Origin: Chionoecetes opilio
Lineage: Eukaryota; Arthropoda; Malacostraca; Decapoda; Majidae
Assembly: GCA_016584305.1 (NCBI GenBank)
Contig: JACEEZ010004786.1
Location: 184,041 to 248,040 of the forward strand
Direction: 5' to 3'
Length of the DNA: 64,000 nt
Shown here in pieces: positions 23,724 through 51,803 of the stretch (position 1 is the first letter of the stretch; every line of letters starts with the position of its first letter). Position numbers and translations under genes: made by a program. Below the pieces are notes generated by a model. The model saw only the letters and a program-made list of their open reading frames with translations. It ran no database searches and was not told the DNA's origin.

Positions 23724-24233
23724 ATAACTAATGATGAGCAAGATATTTGGGCAAGTTGTTGAATGTGTCGTCAGTGAACAATATAACATGGTGGTTGTGG
23801 TGGGCATTTGTGTTACGGTGGTTAGGCAAACACATGGCGACTGTGGTTAGTGTGGTAAAGCTGCAGTGAGATTATATAATACTGTAGAAATAAGAAGCAT
23901 GGTGTTAATGTGTATGTTGTTGGTGTTACTTAATAACCTTGAGATGTTTATGAGTCCTTCGCAGTGTTACATAGGTGGGCACTTCGAATAGCCTCCCAAA
24001 TAGAAAACCAGAGTCTCTTATAACAAAAACATTTACATGAAGAAGACTAGAAAATATCACTAGAATTATGGAAAAGAAACTTACAGAAATCAGATGAAGA
24101 GCTAGCTTAGTAGAGAAAGTTATTACAACATAAAGATCAGTAGTACTCAAGGTGGCAACTGCAGAGTACCGGGTAGCTAACCACCGAGGGATGTGGATGA
24201 TGCACTCTCCATCCTTTCTTTTCAACCACTGTG

Positions 24234-40619
<16,386 letters not shown>

Positions 40620-40887
40620 GGTGACGGGGGGGCGTCGGGCTAGTGGACAGGTGGGTGACTCATCCGCGCCATCCGTGTCCGTCTGTCTGTCGCTGTCACC
40701 TAGCAGACGACGCGGCATGGAGGGCGGACACGCGGAGACGGAGCATGGAGAGTACGGACATGGGAAGGAAAGAAAGGGAAATATATCTGAGGGAAAAAAA
40801 GTAGTTCTTGAGACATGGAGAACAGAGAGTACAGACATGGGAGGGAAAAAAAGGAAAAAATATCCGAGGAAAAAAAAGGAAAATAGC

Positions 40888-41380
40888 TACCGTAGATAAC
40901 AGTAAAGTCGCCAGGACAACTTTTTTTTCTGTTTACAGACGTGTGGTGGCGTTAATACTTACATTTCTACATCCATGATTTCAGGAAAGTTAGAAGGGGC
41001 TATCTGGAAAGTCTGTGTCATTTTGTGTCTTTATCTGTGTACGCATAGTATGGCTATAAATGAACAAATGACAAAAATATCTACAAAGTGGCTACCAACA
41101 AAAAAGTCGCCATCTAGGTAGGTAGTGTTTATTTACTGAGTGTCCTACCGCAGCCGTCGTCGCCCGAAGAAAAAAAACGCGTAGTGAAATTTGAAACCGT
41201 ATATACTCGCAGATACAAAGCATAAAACAACGCTGAAACAGAGTAGATTATACAATCATGATATAAACTACTGTGTATCATCTTCAGTGACACATAAAAA
41301 TCAGTAGTAATGCTATAATTCGTAATATATGGCGCCTGGCGACATGATTGCAGGTGGCGACTTTGCTGTTATCTACGGTA
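40888..41380. mobile_element. TACCGTAGATAACA foldback MITE, ~490 bp
   Basis: Ends TACCGTAGATAACAGTAAAG and CTTTGCTGTTATCTACGGTA are inverted. It is the fullest copy of the family represented at 3596-3778 and 60380-60639. It lies 270 bases upstream of the KIAA0930 start. Confidence 0.75.
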
Positions 41381-41423
41381 GCTACGGTAGCCCAGAGTGG
41401 TATTTGGTACTTTGCGGTAGCCT

Positions 41424-42322
41424 ATAGGTGTCTTGCACTGACGTCACGATCTAGCGTCTTCAAGCCAAATGCCGCCCATCGGAGCGAGCTGGAGGACCAA
41501 CAAACTCCACTTGCCGCCCGTGTTTGCCGAGTAATTTTTCCCTACCAAATATATGTTTATCAGTATAAAAGATATACTGTTATCTTCGGAAATGTTTGTT
41601 CTATAATATTATCAAATAAAAAACCGTAAAACACGCTAAAGAAAGGCCATTATGAGACTCTCAAGAAATATGCATGAAGTTGATATTCATCAACTCCAGC
41701 TCCCATTTAATATTTTGCTCGAAAACATTTTACATGGAGAATATCAATAGAAGCGGAATTTAATTAGCTTTCCATTGATATATTTCGTTATCTGATAAAT
41801 GAATTAGAACCATGCATACATTAGCATTAACTAAATAAATAACCTCATCAATCGGGAAAAATTACCCGATTTCATGATCTTTTTAGTTAGTTAACGCTCA
41901 TTTATGCATGGTTCTAATTAATTTATCAGATAACGAAATATATCAATGGAAAGCTAATGAAATTCCGCTTCTATTGATATTCTCCATGTAAAATGTTTTC
42001 GAGCAAAATATTAAATGAGAGCTGGAGTTGGTGAATATCAAGTTCATGCATATTTCTTGAGTCTCATAATGGCCTTTCTTTAGCGTGTTTTACGGTTTTT
42101 TATTTGATAATATTATAGAACAAACATTTCCGAAGATAACAGTATATCTTTTATACTGATAAACATATATTTGGTAGGGAAAAATTACAATTAAGCTGGC
42201 AAACACGAGTTTGTTGTGGAGTTTGTTGGTCCTCCAGCTCGCTCCGACGGGCGGCATTTGGCTTGAAGCCGCGTCTGTCGCAGCCACACCAAGGGCTGTG
42301 ACGTCACGTGCAAGACACCGAT
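41424..42322. mobile_element. Large foldback element, arms ~430 bp
   Basis: Nearly the whole 0.9 kb is one palindrome. Left arm GGTGTCTTGCACTGACGTCA ... CGGGAAAAATTACCCG is mirrored to TGACGTCACGTGCAAGACACC. The centre is near 41868. Open frames inside both arms are mirror images of each other and match no family. Confidence 0.8.
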
Positions 42323-42324
42323 AT

Positions 42325-42830
42325 GTGAGGGGAAAAAAGGAAAATATATCTGAGGGGAAAAAAATACAGTTCTTGAGATATGAATAGTACAGACATGGGA
42401 GGAAAAAAAAGAAAATATATCTGAGGGAGTACAGACATGGGAGGGAAAAAAAAAGGAAAATATATCTGAGGGAACAAACATGGGAGGGAAAAAAAGCAAA
42501 ATATATCTGAGGGAAAAAAAAAGTACAGATCTTGAGATATGGAGAGTAGGCTACAGACATGGGAGGAAAAAAAGGAGAAATATATCCGAGGGGAAAAAAA
42601 AGTATAGTTCTTGACTCATTATGAAGGGGAAAAAAATAGAGAAAACTTTGGAGATCACTGGATATGGAGAATTGAGAGTAGCTACGCTAGGAATGAGGAA
42701 GTACCTATCTTGGAAAGAAATAAGTATGGAAAAGAAATATCTGTGGGAAAAAAAGTACAGTTCTTGACTCCATTATGAAGGGAGGAAAAAAGTAGAGAAA
42801 ACTTTGGAGTTCACTGGGGGATTTTCGGAA
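42325..42830. repeat. Degenerate purine-rich tandem repeat
   Basis: Units of ~40-60 bases resembling TACAGACATGGGAGGGAAAA and AAAATATATCTGAGGGAA. A related patch lies at 40745-40880. Confidence 0.75.
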
Positions 42831-42878
42831 AGCTTTTGGGGGCAGACCACGGCTACGGGAGATGACCTGAAGTAACCA

Positions 42879-43090
42879 TTAATCCTTGATGCCCAGAACG
42901 TAATTTCCATTGTAATTTGCCTACCATTAGACGATTTTTAGTGAATATAAGTAATATTTAATAGATATGACCTGTTTAGTATCCTTGTCCATTAGCTAAT
43001 TTGGTTTATTTAGTTACTTTTTCGTAGTTTTATGGCTAACAACAGATAATTTTTTATAGCAAAGGAAAGATCTGGGCGTGAAGGAGTTAA
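42879..43090 (+). mobile_element. TTAA MITE, copy 10
   Basis: TTAA on both sides; slightly diverged ends (TCCTTGATGCCCAG, GAAGGAG). Confidence 0.75.
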
Positions 43091-43204
43091 CGGATATTAT
43101 ACATGCCTACACGGTATCGTAAATTTATTTCCAGAACTTCAAACTCCAAGATCAGCGAACACAAAATCTGGAGCACATGGTGATGACTATTTTCACTTTT
43201 TTAT

Positions 43205-44236
43205 TGGGGGGGGGGGGGGAGGCAAACTACACGATTTTTCCTTTAGAGGGGGGGAAGGCAAACTACACGATTTTTCTTTTAGTAGAGGGGGGGAAGGCAA
43301 ACTACACGATTTTTCTTTAGGTAGAGGGGGGAAGGCAACTACACGATTTTTCATTAGAGGGGGGGAAGGCAAACTACACGATTTTTCATTTAGAGGGGGG
43401 GAAGGCAAACTACACGATTTTTCATTTAGAGGGGGGGAAGGCAAACTACACGATTTTTCATTTAGAGGGGGGGAAGGCAAACTACACGATTTTTCATTTA
43501 GAGAGGGGGAAGGCAAACTACACGATTTTTCTTTTAGGTAGAGGGGGGGAAGGCAAACTACACGATTTTTCATTTAGAGGGGGGGAAGGCAAACTACACG
43601 ATTTTTCTTTAGAGGGGGGGAAGGCAAACTACACGATTTTTCATTTAGAGGGGGGGAAGGCAAACTACACGATTTTTCATTTAGAGGGGGGGAAGGCAAA
43701 CTACACGATTTTTCCTTAGGTAGAGGGGGGGAAGGCAAACTACACGATTTTTCCTTTAGAGGGGGGGGAAGGCAAACTACACGATTTTTCTTTTAGGTAG
43801 GGGGGGAAGGCAAACTACACGATTTTTCATTTAGAGGGGGGGAAGGCAAACTACACGATTTTTCCTTTAGAAGGGGTGGAAGGCAAACTACACGATTTTT
43901 CATTTAGAGGGGGGGGAAGGCAAACTACACGATTTTTCATTTAGAGGGGGGGAAGGCAAACTACACGATTTTTCCTTTAGGTAGAGGGGGGGAAGGCAAA
44001 CTACACGATTTTTCCTTTAGAGGGGGGGAAGGCAAACTACACGATTTTTCCTTTAGAGGGGGGGAAGGCAAACTACACGATTTTTCATTTAGAGGGGGGG
44101 GAAGGCAAACTACACGATTTTTCCTTTAGAAGGGGTGGAAGGCAAACTACACGATTTTTCATTTAGAGGGGGGGGAAGGCAAACTACACGATTTTTCATT
44201 TAGAGGGGGGGAAGGCAAACTACACGATTTTTCCTT
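43205..44236. repeat. 36-bp G-rich minisatellite, ~29 copies
   Basis: The unit AGAGGGGGGGAAGGCAAACT plus ACACGATTTTTCATTT. Every unit has a run of 5-9 G, giving dozens of regularly spaced G-tracts on the plus strand. Confidence 0.95.
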
Positions 44237-44239
44237 TTG

Positions 44240-45741
44240 GAAGGGTCCATGGCCCCGGTGCCCCCCCTCCGGAATCCACCAGTGATCCATGTTAAAAAGG
44301 AAAGTGGTGTACTACTGTAAATGTATACATAAACAAAATTAATGATCAGTGAAATGCTGGTAGTGAAAAAATGCTGAACTGTATACGTATATTTCTCAAA
44401 ATCAAAGTCAAATCCTCACTAAAGTGTGAACCATGCTTACTATAAGACCATCAGTCGCTCTCCTCATCATTCATTAACCAAAGTTCTCACACTTCAATGC
44501 TTTATAGCGCAATGAAAGGAAACACAAATCAACCAAATTTGACATCAACGTTTCCTATCTGAAGCATGTACTTTGTGCACTGGCTTAGAACAGTCTTTAA
44601 CAAATAGAAATAAGTACAATATTTTTTTCCATCACATAAATTCCAAACATGAGAAAGGCACAAACACATAACTTTGCATGTGCATTTCATGTAAGAAGTA
44701 AGTTTGATGTGGTCCTCAAAGATATATTGGTTAATGGAATGGCAATGAATATATGCATCCTGAAGAAAAATAATTACGGTAGCAACTATTTAATGAAACT
44801 TAGAATGGATTAAATGCCACAACTACTGGTTTATCCAACATAAAGAAAGTAAAATGTTATATCAGCTGAATCAATAGCACTATAATATCTAATCCAACAT
44901 AACATCTTGCTTCTTATTTCGTGACTTTCAACAACAACTACAGCAGGCCATTATTCCGATATTGTAATGATATACTTTTGGAATTTGCTTAGTTTTCATC
45001 TTTTGGTAATATCAGTATCCAATTCTGGAAGTGAATCCCTTTGCTAGAATGTGTACACCATTATGGCAGTATGACTCATTAGTAAAGAAAAGCAATGCAA
45101 ATCAGAATGTCTTCTTTAGAATGTTGAGCATAGTAACATTTTAAGTAGGTGTGGTATTCTAGCTTCAGTGTCTTACATTAGAAAAAAAACCCATTCATTG
45201 TTTCACTTTCACATTGTAGATAAATAATAAATATTTCACTTTACGTCATTAAAACAAAACCTTTGGCTCCTTAATTAAGAAAAATAAAACATAAAAATAA
45301 CAATAAAATAACATGAAACAAAATATAATGGCATATCAAAAGTCATGAAACTATAAAGCCATTTTCTGTTCATATCTTTGTCAAAAAGCCCGATATGCAA
45401 CTAGGTATCCTATCTAAGCACTATAGGAAGTCATTTAACATATTTTAAATCACATAAGCAACAAACTCCTTGGTAGAAAATAAGCGTATTCTTCATATTA
45501 AAAAAAATACATTCAACAGGTTGGGTAATATCTTACATTTATATCCCAGAGATAACTAAAACATGGTATGAATAGGGAAAAATGCTTAAATACAAAAATG
45601 ATTATTATATATAATATAGATGTCATATTTCCTGTGAAGGATGATGTACCTTATATGTTATCTACGATATAAATCTCTCTCTAAGTAACAAAAATATCTG
45701 ATTCAGTTATACCATGTTAATAAGATCTTTCTCTCCTCCGC
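44240..45741. other. Intergenic, no gene seen
   Basis: AT-rich sequence between the SYCP1-like stop (45742) and the minisatellite. It probably includes the SYCP1-like 3'UTR. No repeat family or exon was recognised. Confidence 0.5.
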
Positions 45742-45813
45742 TCACTGCTGTTTGCTCTTTGGACTCACACCCCTGTAGGTCTTCACATTTTGTTTCTTGG
45801 GTTCACTCTTGAC
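45742..45813 (-). CDS. SYCP1: SYCP1-like last exon
   Basis: Encodes VKSEPKKQNVKTYRGVSPKS, KQQ and TGA: a basic C-terminal tail. Acceptor ATTTCAG. Confidence 0.8.
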   Translation of the reverse strand, partial: VKSEPKKQNVKTYRGVSPKSKQQ

Positions 45814-48365
45814 CTGAAATTTTAAATAAGGTAAGCAGTGGGGTGGCACAAAAACACATGTACATGAGATCGTTAACCCCTTGAGGCCCAGAACGTAATT
45901 TCCATTGTAATTTGGGTACCATTAGACGATTTTTAGTGAATGAATATAAGCAATATTTTATAGATATGACCTGTTTAGAATCCTTGTCCACTAGCTAATT
46001 TAGTAGGTATTTAAGTTACTTTTTGTAATTTTATGGCTCGACAACACAATTTTTTTATAGTAAAGGAAAGATCTGGGCGTGAAGGGGTTAATAAGACATA
46101 TAAGCTGGCACACAAAGATAGCTTTAAAGCTGTGTGGATAAGAAGAGATGCAAATTAGGAAGAAGGGGCTATAATCAGGGAACTGTTACAAGAGGAATAT
46201 AACAATAGGAGAACGGAGGAGGAGATCAAGTTTTACTGAAGAGGGATGGATCAGAGAATCATGAAATGGTATCAGCAAAAGGCAGGAGCAAGAGGTAGGA
46301 GTACAAAGACTGCTTCACCCGGGCAGTGCCACTGAGGGGATCGGCATTAACCCCTTCACGCCCAGATCTTTCCTTTGCTATATAAAATTGTCTGTTGTTA
46401 GCCATAAAATTACGAAAAGTGACTAAATATGCCAAATTAACTAGTGGACAAGGATACTAAATAGGTCATATCTATAAAATATTGCTTATATTCACTAAAA
46501 ATTGTCTAATGGCGCCAAATTACAGTGAAATTACGTTCTGGGTCTCAAGGGTTATATAATGGAATAGTTTATTTAGCCATTCATTCCAAACCACTGCAAA
46601 TGACCATCATATATTAAATGAGTGTCAGGAATATTACTTAGACGTTCTTTGACTTCAACTCCACAATATATTATTTGTTGTTTTGCTTAGTTTTCACAAT
46701 TATATTTGAGTTTTTCAATCACTGCAGTGTATAATAGTAGTGTTAATCAAAATGGCCTATGTAGTGTATAGGGTGAGCTATGGGAAATAATAATAGAAGC
46801 ATGTTTGTGATTTCAATTGCACTGAGCTCGTGCTTTTACTACGTATAAGAAATTCATATGAATGAATTATTATATTTCTGACTGTCTCTCACCTAATATA
46901 ATATAATAATAATAATAATTTTATTCTCACCCGAAGGCATACAAGAAAAACAACATAATATACAGACGAGGGAATGAACTTAAGTACTGAAGCAAATAAT
47001 TGATAATAGCTATATAGTACCTCTATAATATTAATACTACTAATAATAATCTCACCTAATATGTGTCCGCTATAATGAAGGTGACTATTTCAATGAATAA
47101 TAGCAACGTACCCTCTTTCTTCGTGGTGCAGCTGCTGGTTCAATGTTTGTCTCAACATTTGAAGGATGTTCCACGAGAGGTGTTGGAGGGGTGCAAGTTG
47201 GTTGGAAGGAAGTTTTCGCCGAGATGTTGGTCTCAGGGATGAAAGGAGCAACATTTGCCCTCGGTACTTTCTCATATCTGATGCCTGGGTTCCTCCGGGA
47301 TCGCTTGATCTCCTCAAATGGGTCATCGCTGTCAGCAACCTAATGAATATAACAAGTTGCATTTAAAGTTTTTCATAACCAAGCCTTATATCATAATGAA
47401 AATGAATGTCACTTAGAGAGACTACAATATAAGAACATAAGAAAATAAGGAAGCTACAAGAGGCCGCGAGACCTACACGAGGTAGTTCCTGTAAATATCC
47501 CATCCGTTGAGGCCTACCTCAAATGCACAGGCGTCAGAGCTGGAGTCGCCGGAAGCATAGTCGCGCATAGGAGTAAGTGCCTTAAACACCACGCGTTTCT
47601 GGAACTCAGGAGGCAACAGGGTACGTCGGCCTGTCTTCAGGATACTGGACACCTGCTTCCCCTGTGGATGTAATAATGCATGGATACTGGACACCTGCTT
47701 CCCCTGTGGATGTAATAATGCATGGATACTGGACACCTGCTTCCCCTGTGGATGTAATAATGCATGGATACTGGACACCTTGCTTCCCCTGTGGATGTAA
47801 TAATGCATGGATACTGGACACCTGCTTCCCCTGTGGATGTAATAATGCATGGATACTGGACACCTGCTTCCCCTGTGGATGTAATAATGCATGGATACTG
47901 GACACCTGCTTCCCCTGTGGATGTAATAATGCATGGATACTGGACACCTGCTTCCCCTGTGGATGTAATAATGCATGGATACTGGACACCTGCTTCCCCT
48001 GTGGATGTATAATGCATGGATACTGGACACCTGCTTCCCCTGTGGATGTAATAATGCATGGATACTGACACCTGCTTCCCCTGTGGATGTAATAATGCAT
48101 GAGGACCTGCTTCCCCTGTGGATGTAATAATGCCTGGATCCTGCTTCCCCTGTGGATGAATAATGCATGGATACTGGACACCTGCTTCCCCTGTGGATGT
48201 AATAATGCATGGATACTGGACACCTGCTTCCCCTGTGGATGTAATAATGCATGGATACTGGACACCTGCTTCCCCTGTGGATGAAATAATGCAGGGTAGT
48301 AATACATGTCTAACTCATGCTGCATTTTGGAACATGCACAATACTTTGAATTTGCTTGTATGGTG

Positions 48366-48425
<60 letters not shown>

Positions 48426-51262
48426 TGGTGGGTGGGTGGGTGGGTGGGTGGGTGTGGTGTAACGGTATGGTCCCAAGTTTTAAACCAGTCCCTAGTTTGT
48501 TTGTATAGGTGCCTTATGTCCTTGTGGCGTCACCTAGCCTTGTCATGGAGCTCACCTTCACTGCTTCCCTAACCCTACCAGCTACTACTGTTTCTTTGCA
48601 AACTGCTTTCATCACTTGCACACTTTTTATTGTTACTAGACCCAGAGTATCCCTCTACACATCTTACTATAAGATTGGGCCTTTTGTATGTCCTCTCTGC
48701 TTCAGCTCTGCATAATAATATATTATAATAAATATATTATAAACATATATTTACTCTTCTTCTTCCCAAACTCTTTAACTATAAGATTGGGCCTTTTATA
48801 TGTTCTCTCTGCCTCTTCAGCTCTGTATAATAATATATAATAAGCATATATTTACTCTTCTCTTCTTCTTGTTCCCATTCTTCATTTTTACTAAATAATC
48901 AAGTGGTATTTAAGTATATATAATGTTAAAAAGTAAAATGGATCAGTAAATGTATGTTTGAACATAGAAATTGGTACACAATATATCGGTCTCTCTCTCT
49001 CTCTTTTTTTCTCCTTCCCTTTCCTTCACTCTCTCCCTCCTCCCTTTCCTTTCCTCTCGTAATTTTTTTTTTCTCTCTCTCTCTCTCTCTGCTAATGACC
49101 TCACATTAGCACCTTGACCTGCCTCTAATCAGCCTCTAATTAGCCCCTTATCAGTGACAGGCATGTAATCAGATAGCAAGGTAGTGTGTTATACCTTGTT
49201 ACAGTTAATTGCACGTTAGGAGTGTTGTTGAAGTAGAGGGTCTCACCTGCACTTTGTCCGCTTCAGGTTTTCTGATGACACCGGTTATTCTGGGTGCCGG
49301 GGGAATACTGGGCTCCACAAATCTATTATTAACAGCCTCTAAGTAGGTGTTAGGGCTGGGTGTCTTGAGGGTGGGGCTCATGGAAGCAACATAAGATCTC
49401 TCCTTAATCTTCTGGACCTATAAGAAAAAGTATCCCAAATACATCCCTACAAAATCACAAAATATGCAAGGTGAAACACTTGCACAAAAGCTCTCAGCTA
49501 AAATAATCTTGTATGCTGAATGCATTGGAATGGAGCCATGTTTGTCAAAATGAGCCTGAAATGAACAAGTGGTTGAGAATTGATAGGTGAATACAATGAC
49601 TGTGGTGACAAGAGGCAAGGTCCTTGGAGGTGATGTTGACCACCTAGAACTTGTCCTGCTCTTCCTTTATATTACTATCATTCTTCTTCTTCAGGTAGGT
49701 CATCCCCTGAAGGGAGTTCTAAGAAGCAGGCATCAGTATATACTAGACTAGACTACAGTGCTTCATGAAACATTATGTTCAATAAGATGAAACTGGTTGT
49801 TCATACTGGATTTACCATCTTAAACTTTTGAAGATGAATCTAAATATTTTATGTTGGATAGTAAAAAGAGCATTATTCAACTCAACAACAAATCTACTGA
49901 AGTTAGGGTGCTTTAAGGATTATTTTATATCATGAAGATTCATCATGAACAGTTATATTGCCTTGAAAACATCACGACAATAATCTAATCACTACAATGC
50001 ACTAATAACTTTTCTACATTACATAAAAAGTAAGATTGTCAACAAATACAATACCTGTGTTACAGCAGCCTTGGCTGCTTCATTTGCTTCACAAATCTGT
50101 GTCTGGGCCTTGAGTTTAGCCAGCAGTGCATCCTAAGATTATGTTTGAGATTAATTTGGCTTGAATCACGACACTGGTGTATAACCTCTCCATAACGAGA
50201 GCATCAAGGGACACCAGGGGATGGCAAGGGTCCCTAATTATCACAGACATCATTATAAAGATTCTGCCTGGGCTATGGGTAAGGGCCAACCATCAAAGCC
50301 TTCAAGGGAAAATCCTATAGGCATCATAGACTTAAACAATAAAAAAAAAAAAAAAAATGAGGGAAAAAAAATTAACATTGTTTGGTGTCTGACAGAATCT
50401 TGAAGGATACTTATATGGCACACCTAAATTCATTATTCTTGTCACATTTTTTTATAAATACTTTCTGGTTCAATTTTCATTGTAGATTTATAGAAGGTAA
50501 AAATAGGTAAATTAAGACAAATAAAAACATGAAGAATCCTCGGACTGCTAGGACATAAGGGTGACTCTAAGTAACATTGATGAGTGACTCACCCGCTCCT
50601 GTGCAGCCTGCGTGATCTGTGACTGACTCTTCTTAAGTTCCTCCTCAGCAATCTTCAGTTTGGTCTCCTTGTCAGTTTTATATTTATCCAAAAGATCACC
50701 CATTTCCTAGAACATTATATAGCAATAAGAATGTTATTTCCTTTTATGATTACGTGAACTTGCATGTATAGTGTCATGTCTGACACACAAATGACATTTG
50801 TAAGTAAGCTGTGTGTGTGTGTATTCATCTTCATCTAGTTGTATTTTACAGGGCCAGAGCGACGCTCGTATGGCCCCGTCTCCATATCAACATTTTTATC
50901 ATTCATCCTTAGTTCTTAGTGTTGGCCGAAGCCATCACCCCAAGAGGCGGGTCACAAACCCCCGGTAACACCCGGTACCCATTCACTGCTGGGTGGAGAG
51001 GGGCTCGGGTTTTTAAGAAGACCGCCCGTCTGTCTTCGCTCTGCCCGGGGATCGAACCCGGGACTTCTCGGTTGTGAGCCGAGCGTGCTAACCCTTACAC
51101 TACGGAGTGTGTGTGTGTGTGTGTGTGTGTGTATTTACCTAGTTGTAACATACAGGAAAAGAGCTATGCTTGTACTGTCCCGTCTCCAAATCTACTATTA
51201 TCCAGCTTGCCTTTGAAGTCCTGAATAATTCTTGCATTAATCACTTTTACATCCAGGTTGTT

Positions 51263-51332
<70 letters not shown>

Positions 51333-51765
51333 AGTGTTGTAGTCAAGACCAGGGCCCTCCGGGGACCAAGGACCAAGACGCAGACCCTTCGAGACAAGGA
51401 CCAAGACCAAGACAGACCTTCCGAGACCAAGACCAGCCTCCGAGATTAGACCAAGACCGAGACCAAGACCAAGACCAGACCCTCCGAAACAGACCAAGAC
51501 CAAGAACAGGCATATAAAAATATTTTTTATAAATATGACTATTATTTGAATGTTTTTGGTCTGTACTGCGTAACGACGTGCTATGTCACTGCCAAACAGA
51601 GTTGCCAGGTCCTGCCAATTGTTGTATTTCTTGCCAGAAATTACTCAACAAATTTTGGAATTTGCCAGAAATAATCGTCAATTGAATTTAATTTTCTTAT
51701 GATGAAAAATTGAAAATGACAAAAAAGTAAAGTGTGAATGCCAAAAGTATATTTTGTGGGTAGGT

Positions 51766-51803
<38 letters not shown>

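Noticed and set aside
41348..42560. Paired open frames both ending in FGNVCSIILSNKKP
   Set aside because: Mirror translations of the two arms of the foldback palindrome, not two genes.
43193..43573. Open frame with repeated NEKSCSLPSPPL
   Set aside because: Minus-strand reading of the 36-bp minisatellite.
47473..48325. Long repetitive open frames on both strands
   Set aside because: They come from a 42-bp unit (divisible by three, no stops in most frames). Only the frame continuous with the exon at 47652 has meaning.
51046..51109. tRNA-Val(CAC) gene on the minus strand
   Set aside because: The tRNA-like head runs straight into a repeated SINE body also present at 22030, so it is a SINE head rather than a tRNA gene.
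51337..51500. Repeated GACCAAGACC tract as a coding Asp/Gln-rich domain
   Set aside because: Tandem low complexity with stops in neighbouring frames; perhaps the end of a DNA transposon (CAGTGTTGTAGTCAAGACC), but no matching second end was found.
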